The translations under genes and the position numbers were made by a program. This document shows, piece by piece, positions 1 through 6,931 of a stretch of 7,875 nt of DNA. The notes beneath the pieces were generated by a model that made no database searches, was not told where the DNA came from, and saw only the letters and a list, made by a program, of their open reading frames with translations. The stretch is taken from positions 1 through 7,875 of the forward strand of contig CAJKKX010000093.1 in NCBI GenBank assembly GCA_905200565.1, written 5' to 3'. The first letter of the stretch is position 1, and every line of letters begins with the position of its first letter. Origin of the DNA: an uncultured Lachnospiraceae bacterium (GTDB taxonomy: Bacteria > Bacillota_A > Clostridia > Lachnospirales > Lachnospiraceae).

Positions 1-2112
1 CCGCTGCCAGATCACGATGCGGGACAGAGCGTCCGGATACGGGGGCAGATATACAGGCAGGAAAGAAAGAATACAAATCAGATTTATCTTAAAAACAATT
101 CTATTTTATCAGGAACAAATCAGGAGTCTTACGATTTCAATATTCTCATTTTTACAGACAAAGATATTTCGTATCAGATTGGAAACATTCTGGAAGTGAC
201 CGGAATATGCCAGGAGCCGGAGTCTGCGGGGAATCCAGGTCAATTTGATATGGAAAAATGGTATCGCGCACAGAAAATCGGTCTTTTGATGTCAAAGTGC
301 CATATTACGCTGATTGACCGAAAAACGGACAGATTCAGGCAGACGATTTCAGATGTCAGAAACAGAATAAAAGAAAGCCTTTATGAAATTGCAGAAGAAG
401 AGGAAGCTTCTCTGATGTGCGCTATGCTGCTGGGGGATAAAAATGGCATGGAAGAGGACGTCAAAAACCTCTATCAGAATGCTGGCATTTCGCATGTGCT
501 GGCGATTTCGGGGCTGCACATTTCTCTGCTTGGAATGTTGTTCTTTTCGGCAATTCGTAAGCTGGGAGCGGGATTTTTTCTGGCAGGAATTTTGAGCGGA
601 AGCCTGACAGGGCTTTATAGTATTATGACGGGAATGAGCGTGTCCACCTGCCGGGCATTTTTGATGTTTCTGGTCTATCTGGGCGCGCAGGCGTCCGGAA
701 GAACCTATGATTTGAAAAGCAGCCTGGCGTTGGCGGTTCTTCTGCTTTTGTTCCGGAATCCGCTGCTTTTGTCTGAGGGGGGATTTCAGCTTTCTGTGCT
801 GGCGGCAGGGGGACTTGCGTACCTGTATCCCGTTTTGAAGAAGTGTATCCGGACGAAAGGAAAGCTTGCAGACGGTATGCTGGTCAGTCTTTCTGTTCAG
901 CTTGCGATTTTTCCATGTATGCTGTACCATTTTTATCAGTTTTCCACAATGGGGATTTTCTTAAATTTGCTGATCTTACCGCTGATGTCTGTGTTGCTTC
1001 TGGCAGGGTTGTTTTCTGGCATGATCGGTCTGGTATGGATTCCGGCGGGAATTTTTCTGTTTGCGCCCTGCCATTATATTCTGCGCATGATGAAGGCGCT
1101 CTGCTTCTGGAGCCTGAGGGTTCCGGGAGCGCGGCAGATCTGGGGCAGGCCGGATGCAGGAAGCATTTTCTTATATTATGGGATTCTTCTTCTGGTATTT
1201 GGGGTGCTGTCAGGAGCGGGAAGAGAGAAAGGAAAGCTTCTTCTTTGCAGCGGCATGCTGGCTTTTGGGACGGCAGGGCTTCCGGTTTCGAAGATTCAGG
1301 GTATGGAAATGACATTTCTGGATGTAGGGCAGGGAGATGGAATTTTCTGGAAGACAGAGGACGGGAAAACATTTTTATGTGACGCGGGAAGCAGCAGCGT
1401 CTCCCAGGTTGGAAAATACCGTATCCTTCCTTTTCTGAAATGCAGAGGAATTGGGAAACTGGATTATCTCTTTCTCACACACATGGACGAAGATCATATC
1501 AATGGAGCTGTGGAATTGCTGGAAGCGCAAGGGGAAATAGACGTCGCCTGTCTGGTGCTTCCCGCGCTTGAAGAAAGAGATGAAACATATGGTCAGATAG
1601 AACGGCTGGCAGAGAGAAGAAAGATTCCGGTTCTGAAGTTTCAGGAAGGAATGAAAATGGGAGCGGATGTATGGAACATCGAATGCCTGGCGCCGCGAAA
1701 AGGAGCCGATGGGACGGATAAAAACAGGGATTCACTGGTGCTTGCCGTGCAGTATGGAAGTTTTCGTGCGCTGCTGACAGGCGATGTGGAGAAAGAAGGG
1801 GAAGAATATCTGGAAGAAAGCGGAAGGGCAGGAAAAATATCGGTACTGAAGGTGGCGCATCACGGTTCGAAGAATTCTACGTCAAAGGAACTTTTAGAGC
1901 AGATACGTCCGACGGTATCCGTCATATCCTGTGGACGGGATAATTCCTATGGGCATCCGTCAAAAGAGCTTCTGGAGCGTCTGGAAGATGTGAGAACTGT
2001 CGTTTATGAGACAGAAAAGAGCGGTGCGGTCAAGGTATCTGTTAACAGGGAAGGATTTAGCGTACAGGAATACCGAAAAAATAATTTTTTTACAGGATTT
2101 TGTAAAAAATAA
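1..2112 (+). CDS. comEC: ComEC/Rec2-type DNA internalization channel, 5'-truncated by the window edge
   Basis: ComEC forms the inner-membrane channel that takes single-stranded DNA into the cell during natural transformation. The frame is open from base 1, giving 703 visible residues; the start and first membrane segment(s) are off the left edge. Visible residues 1-100 are soluble and resemble the DUF4131 (OB-fold-like) region. Residues about 155-435 form the hydrophobic Competence domain, beginning near an ISGLH motif (around base 510) with many membrane segments. The C-terminal metallo-beta-lactamase-like domain starts at LDVGQGDG (around base 1318). It keeps THMDEDH (1477-1497), LTGD (1774-1785) and AHHGS (1855-1869), so its metal-ligand motifs are intact. 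In-frame GTG 196 and ATG 250 are internal codons, not starts, because conserved sequence continues upstream of both. No frameshift is seen. In many Firmicutes holA and rpsT follow comEC; here dgt does. The family call is secure. Whether the organism is transformable cannot be judged. Confidence 0.95.
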   Translation, partial: PLPDHDAGQSVRIRGQIYRQERKNTNQIYLKNNSILSGTNQESYDFNILIFTDKDISYQIGNILEVTGICQEPESAGNPGQFDMEKWYRAQKIGLLMSKCHITLIDRKTDRFRQTISDVRNRIKESLYEIAEEEEASLMCAMLLGDKNGMEEDVKNLYQNAGISHVLAISGLHISLLGMLFFSAIRKLGAGFFLAGILSGSLTGLYSIMTGMSVSTCRAFLMFLVYLGAQASGRTYDLKSSLALAVLLLLFRNPLLLSEGGFQLSVLAAGGLAYLYPVLKKCIRTKGKLADGMLVSLSVQLAIFPCMLYHFYQFSTMGIFLNLLILPLMSVLLLAGLFSGMIGLVWIPAGIFLFAPCHYILRMMKALCFWSLRVPGARQIWGRPDAGSIFLYYGILLLVFGVLSGAGREKGKLLLCSGMLAFGTAGLPVSKIQGMEMTFLDVGQGDGIFWKTEDGKTFLCDAGSSSVSQVGKYRILPFLKCRGIGKLDYLFLTHMDEDHINGAVELLEAQGEIDVACLVLPALEERDETYGQIERLAERRKIPVLKFQEGMKMGADVWNIECLAPRKGADGTDKNRDSLVLAVQYGSFRALLTGDVEKEGEEYLEESGRAGKISVLKVAHHGSKNSTSKELLEQIRPTVSVISCGRDNSYGHPSKELLERLEDVRTVVYETEKSGAVKVSVNREGFSVQEYRKNNFFTGFCKK

Positions 2113-2133
2113 AGGAATTTTAAGATTTTTACA
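2086..2133. repeat. AT-rich alternative stems at the comEC-dgt junction
   Basis: TTTTTTACA (2086-2094) is perfectly complementary to TGTAAAAAA (2101-2109) across a 6-base loop, and the stem overlaps the last comEC codons. TGTAAAAA (2101-2108) can instead pair with a second TTTTTACA copy at 2126-2133. The stems are almost all A-T, so they would be weak in RNA. They are not a canonical intrinsic terminator because they lack a GC-rich stem. The pairing is seen directly; any function is unknown. Confidence 0.4.
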
Positions 2134-2146
2134 GAATATATATAAT
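2118..2146 (+). promoter_or_regulatory. Candidate sigma-70-type promoter for dgt
   Basis: A perfect TATAAT lies at 2141-2146. Seventeen bases upstream is a poor -35 match, TTTTAA (2118-2123, 3 of 6). The surroundings are very AT-rich, which can compensate for a weak -35. Transcription would begin near 2153, leaving a leader of about 27 bases that contains the dgt ribosome binding site. The position is sensible, but AT-rich DNA yields chance -10 boxes, so this is only a candidate. Confidence 0.45.
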
Positions 2147-2179
2147 AGAGAGAATAAGATTTGGAGAGGAGGCTTTTTG

Positions 2180-3187
2180 ATGACGATACGGGAGAAGGCG
2201 GAAGAGAGAGAAGCGCAGTTTTTCAGTCCCTATGCAGCTTTCAGTGCAAAGACGAGAGGAAGAAACCGTGAAGAGGCGCCGTGTGACATCCGGACGGTGT
2301 ATCAGAGGGATCGTGACAGAATTCTCCATGCGAAATCCTTTCGGCGGCTGAAACATAAGACGCAGGTGTTTCTGCGCCCGCAGGGAGATCATTACCGCAC
2401 GCGCCTGACGCATACGCTGGAGGTGGCGCAGATCGCCCGGACGATTGCCAGGGCCTTGTGTCTGAATGAAGATCTGGTGGAAGCGATCGCTTTGGGACAT
2501 GATCTGGGGCATACGCCTTTTGGACATGCCGGAGAACGTGCGCTGAATGAAATCTGTCCGCTGGGATTTGCCCATTACCGGCAGAGTGTCCGTGTGGTGG
2601 AGATCTTGGAGAATAAGGGAAGAGGGCTGAATCTGACGTGGGAAGTGCGGGACGGGATTGCGAATCACAGGACGTCCGGAAAACCTTCCACGCTGGAAGG
2701 AAAGATCGTGCGGCTTTCCGATAAGATTGCTTATATCAATCATGATATTGATGACGCAGAGCGGGCAGGAATTCTCATGGAGACTGAAATTCCGCTGCGA
2801 TACCGTGAGGTTTTGGGATTCACGACCAGAGAAAGGCTGAATTCCATCATTCATGATATTGTCAGAAACAGTGAAAATCAGCCGGATATTATCATGTCGC
2901 CCAGCATGGAGCAGGCCATGTCGGAGCTTCGGGAATTTATGTTCCGGCATGTTTATAAAAATCCCCGCGCAAGGCAGGAGGAGGAAAAGGCATGTGGCAT
3001 GATTCAGGCATTGTATCGCCATTACAGCAAATATCCGGAAGAGATGCCGGTGGAATATATCAGCCTGATCGAGCGGGGCGAGAAAAGAGAACAGGTCATC
3101 TGCGACTATATAGCGGGGATGACAGACCAGTATTCGATGGATAAGTTTTCGGAACTTTATATTCCAAAATCGTGGAACTTATCCTAA
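2180..3187 (+). CDS. dgt: dGTPase-like HD-domain deoxynucleoside triphosphate triphosphohydrolase
   Basis: This family cleaves dGTP, or other dNTPs, to the deoxynucleoside plus triphosphate, and so helps set the cytoplasmic dNTP pool. The 335-residue protein has the typical signature: RDRILHAKSFRRLKHKTQVF (45-64), then HD-domain metal ligands H78 (in THTLE), H107-D108 (in GHDLGHTPFGH) and D181 (in LSDKIAY). All four ligands are present, so it should be catalytic. The start is ATG 2180, preceded by AGGAGG (2167-2172) at 7 bases. The same frame is open back to 2006, but that extension overlaps comEC and lacks family-like sequence. At 335 residues it is shorter than E. coli Dgt (about 505) and fits the shorter dGTPase-like subfamily, so substrate preference may be broader than dGTP. 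It lies 94 bases upstream of dnaG and probably shares its transcript. Product class is very sure, exact substrate less so. Confidence 0.95.
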   Translation: MTIREKAEEREAQFFSPYAAFSAKTRGRNREEAPCDIRTVYQRDRDRILHAKSFRRLKHKTQVFLRPQGDHYRTRLTHTLEVAQIARTIARALCLNEDLVEAIALGHDLGHTPFGHAGERALNEICPLGFAHYRQSVRVVEILENKGRGLNLTWEVRDGIANHRTSGKPSTLEGKIVRLSDKIAYINHDIDDAERAGILMETEIPLRYREVLGFTTRERLNSIIHDIVRNSENQPDIIMSPSMEQAMSELREFMFRHVYKNPRARQEEEKACGMIQALYRHYSKYPEEMPVEYISLIERGEKREQVICDYIAGMTDQYSMDKFSELYIPKSWNLS

Positions 3188-3235
3188 GGTTTGTCCTAAG
3201 AGGGGACAGGCTATGCCTGGCGGATTCCTTAGGAC
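3182..3235. repeat. Structured dgt-dnaG spacer with two competing pairings
   Basis: Scheme A: GTCCTAAG (3193-3200) pairs perfectly with CTTAGGAC (3228-3235), enclosing a small hairpin CAGGC-TAT-GCCTG (3207-3219). Scheme B: TCCTAAGG (3182-3189, containing the dgt stop codon) pairs perfectly with CCTTAGGA (3227-3234), enclosing a different hairpin, TGTCC (3192-3196) with GGACA (3204-3208). A and B share the right arm and cannot coexist. There is no following T-run, so this is not a standard intrinsic terminator. It matches no riboswitch I recognise. It could be an mRNA processing or stability element, an attenuator or translational control for dnaG, or a remnant of a duplicated TCCTAAG sequence. 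Confidence 0.55.
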
Positions 3236-3270
3236 GGCGAAGTAGTGATAAGCCAATAGAATGAAATCAC

Positions 3271-3278
3271 GAGGTGAT
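3271..3278 (+). promoter_or_regulatory. Strong Shine-Dalgarno that sets the dnaG start at GTG 3282
   Basis: GAGGTGAT is an uninterrupted 8-base complement to the usual bacterial 16S rRNA 3' tail. The GAGG core ends 7 bases before GTG 3282. The in-frame ATG at 3261 lies upstream of this site and has no comparable ribosome binding site of its own. Confidence 0.7.
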
Positions 3279-3281
3279 AAG

Positions 3282-5048
3282 GTGTATTATTCGGATGAAT
3301 TGGTAGAAGAAGTAAGGCAGAGAAATGACATTGTAGATGTGATTTCCGGTTATGTGAAATTACAGCGGAAAGGAAGCTCCTATTTTGGCTTATGCCCGTT
3401 TCACAATGAAAAATCACCGTCCTTTTCTGTCAGTCCGGGAAAGCAGATGTATTATTGTTTTGGATGCGGGGCGGGCGGAAACGTCTTTACTTTTCTGATG
3501 GAATATGAAAATTATACATTTCCGGAAGCTTTGAAGGTTTTAGCGGAGCGGGCAGGAGTCGCTCTTCCGGAGCAGGAGTATTCACAGGAGGAGAGAAAGA
3601 ATCAGGACTTAAGGGCAAGACTTTTGGAATTGAATAAGATGGCGGCGAAATATTTTTACTATCAGCTTCGGAGTGACGGCGGAAAGCAGGCGATGAAATA
3701 TTTGAAAGACCGGCAGATTTCCGATGACACGATGAAAAGTTTTGGACTGGGATTTTCCAATAAATACAGCAATGATCTGTATCAGTATATGAAAAAGCAG
3801 GGAGTCAGCGACGAACTTTTAAGGGAGTCAGGATTGATGAATGTGGATGAGAAACGGGGGATGTACGATAAATTCTGGAATCGTGTAATTTTCCCGATTA
3901 TGGATGTGAACAGCCGTGTGATCGGATTTGGCGGCCGCGTGATGGGAGATGGAAAGCCGAAGTACTTAAATTCGCCGGAGACGAAAATCTTTGATAAGAG
4001 CAGGAATCTTTATGGCCTGAATGTGGCGAGGACATCTAGGAAGAAAAATCTTCTGGTATGCGAGGGCTATATGGATGTGATTTCTCTGCATCAGGCAGGA
4101 TTTAAGAATGCGGTCGCGTCTCTGGGAACAGCGTTGACGACACAGCACGCGGGACTTTTAAAGCGTCATACCGATGAGGTGATTCTGACCTATGACAGCG
4201 ACGAGGCAGGGACGAGGGCAGCGCTGCGGGCGATTCCGATTGTGAAGGGGGCAGGACTGTCAGCGAAGGTTCTTCATATGCAGCCTTATAAAGATCCGGA
4301 TGAATTCATCAAGGCGCTGGGGGCGGAGAAATTTCAGGAGCGTATTGAGGAAGCGGAAAACAGTTTTATGTTTGAAATATCCGTGCTGGAGCGGGATTAC
4401 GATATGAAGGATCCGGAAGGAAAAACGGCGTTTTACCGCGCGGTGGCGGACAGGCTCATAGAATTTGAGGTAGAGCTGGAACGTGAAAATTATATCGAGG
4501 CCGTGGCAGAAAAATACCGCGTTGGATTTGACAATCTGCGCAGGCTGGTAAACCGCGCGGCGATGAAAGGGACGGCCGCAGTAAGGACAGAACCAAGAAG
4601 GGAAAAAAAGCAGACGGAAAAAGAAAGTGGAATCCAGAAATCACAGAAGCTGCTTTTGACCTGGCTGATCGAGAAACCGGGGCTGTACGAACAGATCAAA
4701 GATCATATCAGCGCGGAGGATTTTACGGAAACGTTGTATCATGAAGCGGCAGAGCTTTTGTTTTTACAGATCAGGGAGGGATATGTGGTTCCGGCGAAGA
4801 TCATCAATCATTTCACGGAGCCGGAACAGCAGCGGGAAGCAGCGTCTCTGTTTCACACCACCCTTCCGCTGGAGTCGCAGACGGAGTTTGATAAGGCTTT
4901 GAGAGAAACGATATATCGCGTCAGAAGCAATGGCATCACACACAGGCGCGCCCTTCTGGAACCGACGGATATGGCAGGACTTCAGAAGAGCATCAGGGAG
5001 GAGCGGAAGCTGGCAGAATTGAAGAATCTGCATATTTCCCTCGATTAA
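3282..5048 (+). CDS. dnaG: DNA primase DnaG
   Basis: DnaG makes the short RNA primers for leading- and lagging-strand replication and works with the DnaB/DnaC-type helicase at the fork. Numbered from GTG 3282 the protein has 588 residues, normal for the family. The N-terminal CHC2 zinc domain has C38, H41, C59 and C62. The catalytic core contains KFWNRVIFPI (197-206) and a TOPRIM domain with E261 (in CEGYMD) and D305/D307 (in YDSDEAG). A charged lysine/glutamate-rich linker (about 431-455) leads to the C-terminal helicase-binding region (455-588). I chose GTG 3282 over the longer ATG 3261 (595 residues) because a strong ribosome binding site sits between them, and because MYYSDELVEEVR fits where DnaG proteins usually begin. 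It follows dgt and lies 41 bases before rpoD, as in macromolecular synthesis operons. Product is certain, start fairly sure. Confidence 0.96.
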   Translation: MYYSDELVEEVRQRNDIVDVISGYVKLQRKGSSYFGLCPFHNEKSPSFSVSPGKQMYYCFGCGAGGNVFTFLMEYENYTFPEALKVLAERAGVALPEQEYSQEERKNQDLRARLLELNKMAAKYFYYQLRSDGGKQAMKYLKDRQISDDTMKSFGLGFSNKYSNDLYQYMKKQGVSDELLRESGLMNVDEKRGMYDKFWNRVIFPIMDVNSRVIGFGGRVMGDGKPKYLNSPETKIFDKSRNLYGLNVARTSRKKNLLVCEGYMDVISLHQAGFKNAVASLGTALTTQHAGLLKRHTDEVILTYDSDEAGTRAALRAIPIVKGAGLSAKVLHMQPYKDPDEFIKALGAEKFQERIEEAENSFMFEISVLERDYDMKDPEGKTAFYRAVADRLIEFEVELERENYIEAVAEKYRVGFDNLRRLVNRAAMKGTAAVRTEPRREKKQTEKESGIQKSQKLLLTWLIEKPGLYEQIKDHISAEDFTETLYHEAAELLFLQIREGYVVPAKIINHFTEPEQQREAASLFHTTLPLESQTEFDKALRETIYRVRSNGITHRRALLEPTDMAGLQKSIREERKLAELKNLHISLD

Positions 5049-5089
5049 GGTAAAAATTGAACATAGATGGATGAAAGGCAGGAAACCGG

Positions 5090-6226
5090 ATGGAACAGAA
5101 GACAGTAGACTTTGAAACAAAATTAAAAGAATTACTGGCATATGCGAAGGAAAAAAAGAATGTCCTGAATTATCAGGAGGTGACGGACTTTTTTAAAGAA
5201 ACGCCGCTGAACGAAGAGCAGTGCGACGCCGTTTATGAATTCCTGGACAGTAAGGGGATCGATGTACTGAATATGTCTGAAAAGGAAGATCAGCTTTTGC
5301 TGAATGATGAGGATGATGTGGATTTCACACCGGAGGAAGAGGAAATCGATCCTGCGAAAGAGGATCTGTCCGTACCGGAGGGCGTAGGTATCGAAGACCC
5401 CGTGCGTATGTATTTGAAAGAAATCGGTAAGATTCCGCTTCTTACTGCGGAGGAGGAAATTGAAGTCTGCAAATGTATGGAGGAAGGAAAGGAAAAGGAG
5501 CGGGAGGCGGCGAAAAACAGGCTTGCAGAGTCAAATCTGCGTCTGGTTGTCAGCATTGCAAAACGCTTTATGGGCAGGGGAATGGCGCTTCTTGATCTGA
5601 TTCAGGAAGGAAACCTGGGTCTGATTAAAGCGGTAGAAAAATTTGATTACCGTAAGGGCTTTAAGTTCAGCACGTATGCGACCTGGTGGATCAGACAGGC
5701 CATCACAAGAGCTATCGCAGACCAGGCCAGAACCATCCGAATCCCGGTTCACATGGTGGAAACCATCAACCGTACCATCCGTGTGTCCAGGCAGCTTCTT
5801 CAGGAGTACGGCAGAGAACCGAAGCCAGAGGAGATTGCGAAGGAGATGGGGCTTTCACCGGAGAGAGTGCGGGAGATTCTGAAAATATCGCAGGATCCGG
5901 TTTCACTGGAAACACCAGTGGGCGAAGAAGATGACAGTCATCTGGGTGATTTTATTCAGGATACCAATATTCCGGTGCCGGCAGAAGAGGCGGCGTATAC
6001 CCTTTTGAGGGAGCAGTTGGAGGAGGTTATGGAAACTCTGACCGAGCGGGAACAGAAGGTCATCCGGCTTCGTTATGGACTGGGAGACGGACGTCCCAGG
6101 ACGCTGGAAGAGGTGGGAAAAGAGTTTAACGTTACAAGGGAACGCATTCGCCAGATTGAGGCGAAGGCGCTCAGAAAGCTCAGACATCCCAGCAGAAGCC
6201 GGATTTTAAAAGACTATTTGGATTAG
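5090..6226 (+). CDS. rpoD: Housekeeping RNA polymerase sigma factor RpoD/SigA
   Basis: This primary sigma factor directs RNA polymerase to -10/-35 promoters for most growth genes. The 378-residue length matches Firmicute SigA (about 370) rather than the longer E. coli sigma-70, since the large non-conserved insert is absent. Region 1.1 spans about 1-80, followed by an acidic linker with EEEEID (82-87). Region 1.2 begins at [11 protein letters not shown] (103-113). Region 2 carries [10 protein letters not shown] (151-160), [10 protein letters not shown] (169-178) and the -10-recognition helix [17 protein letters not shown] (193-209). Region 3 begins at PVHM (219-222), and region 4.2 is the helix-turn-helix [20 protein letters not shown] (338-357) that reads the -35 box. 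ATG 5090 has a modest AGG (5080-5082) 7 bases upstream. No obvious promoter lies in the 41-base gap after dnaG, so read-through from upstream is likely, though an internal promoter within dnaG cannot be excluded. Confidence 0.97.
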   Translation: MEQKTVDFETKLKELLAYAKEKKNVLNYQEVTDFFKETPLNEEQCDAVYEFLDSKGIDVLNMSEKEDQLLLNDEDDVDFTPEEEEIDPAKEDLSVPEGVGIEDPVRMYLKEIGKIPLLTAEEEIEVCKCMEEGKEKEREAAKNRLAESNLRLVVSIAKRFMGRGMALLDLIQEGNLGLIKAVEKFDYRKGFKFSTYATWWIRQAITRAIADQARTIRIPVHMVETINRTIRVSRQLLQEYGREPKPEEIAKEMGLSPERVREILKISQDPVSLETPVGEEDDSHLGDFIQDTNIPVPAEEAAYTLLREQLEEVMETLTEREQKVIRLRYGLGDGRPRTLEEVGKEFNVTRERIRQIEAKALRKLRHPSRSRILKDYLD

Positions 6227-6238
6227 GAAGTAGACATC

Positions 6239-6931
6239 ATGCAATTATCAAAAAGACTGGAGTCTGTTTCAAGTCTGGTGACTCCCGGCTTTCGGGTGGC
6301 AGACATAGGGACAGACCACGGATACATACCGCTCTGGCTGATCAGGCAGGGCGTGATTCCAGGCGCCATTGCAATGGATATTCATAAGGGGCCTCTTCAA
6401 AGAGCAAAAGAAAATATCCAGGCGTATGAACTGGAAGAGAAGATTGAAACCCGGCTTTCCGACGGACTTGGAGAGCTAAGACCCGGCGAGGCGGATTGTG
6501 TGGTCATTGCCGGAATGGGCGGCAGTCTGGTAATAAAAATACTGAAAGAAGGGGCGGAAGTTCTTCGGACGGTGCGTGAACTGGTATTGCAGCCCCAGTC
6601 AGATATGGAAAAGGTACGACGGTTTCTGCAAAAAGAAGGATACCGGATCACTTCTGAGAAAATGATTCTGGAGGATGGAAAATTTTATCCCATGATGCGT
6701 GCAGAGCATGGCCGTATGAAAGAGCTTTCAGAGATAGAAGCGTTGTATGGCCCCTGTCTTTTAAAAGAAAAAAACGTATGCCTGAAACAGTTTCTGGAAA
6801 GAGAGCAGCAGACATTTGAAAACGTGCGGCGCAGCCTGGCGGAAAGTAAAACGACAAGAGCCAAAGAAAGACTTCTGGAGATTGAGGAGAAGATCGAGCA
6901 GATAAAAAGGGCAAAGGAGAAAATGCGATGA
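6239..6931 (+). CDS. trmK: tRNA (adenine(22)-N1)-methyltransferase TrmK
   Basis: TrmK uses S-adenosylmethionine to methylate N1 of adenine 22 in the D-arm region of certain tRNAs, in the cytoplasm. The 230-residue protein begins with the family's LSKRL and has a Rossmann-like methyltransferase fold: motif I VADIGTDHGYIP (20-31), the probable ribose-binding acidic residue D47 (in AMDIHKGPL), AGMGG (91-95) and LQPQSD (117-122), which sits where other methyltransferases carry an NPPY-like motif. Residues about 180-230 are highly charged and helical and look like the C-terminal coiled coil of TrmK. The ribosome binding site AGGAAG (6225-6230) overlaps the rpoD stop codon and sits 8 bases before ATG 6239, so translation may be linked to rpoD. 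The sigA-trmK-nif3 neighbourhood resembles that of Bacillus subtilis (sigA, trmK/yqfN, yqfO), which supports the assignment. Confidence 0.93.
   Translation: MQLSKRLESVSSLVTPGFRVADIGTDHGYIPLWLIRQGVIPGAIAMDIHKGPLQRAKENIQAYELEEKIETRLSDGLGELRPGEADCVVIAGMGGSLVIKILKEGAEVLRTVRELVLQPQSDMEKVRRFLQKEGYRITSEKMILEDGKFYPMMRAEHGRMKELSEIEALYGPCLLKEKNVCLKQFLEREQQTFENVRRSLAESKTTRAKERLLEIEEKIEQIKRAKEKMR

Noticed and set aside
17..199. Small 60-codon plus-strand frame at the left edge
   Set aside because: It overlaps the comEC frame, which carries family-like sequence through the same bases; no ribosome binding site supports it.
349..930. Open 193-codon minus-strand frame inside comEC
   Set aside because: The product is glutamine-, lysine- and arginine-rich with no family resemblance, antisense to the conserved ComEC channel domain.
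843..1382. Open 179-codon plus-strand frame inside comEC
   Set aside because: It is an out-of-frame shadow of the ComEC membrane and lactamase domains, which are intact in frame 1.
2006..2179. N-terminal extension of dgt
   Set aside because: It overlaps comEC, runs through the AT-rich junction, has no dGTPase-like sequence, and an ideal AGGAGG sits before ATG 2180.
2129..3022. Open 297-codon frame on the minus strand opposite dgt
   Set aside because: It is an exact shadow of a well-conserved gene, shows no recognisable domain, and its composition follows from the codon bias of the plus-strand gene.
5049..5089. Promoter in the dnaG-rpoD gap (TTGAAC at 5057-5062)
   Set aside because: The position 17 bases downstream reads AGGAAA, which is not a -10 element.
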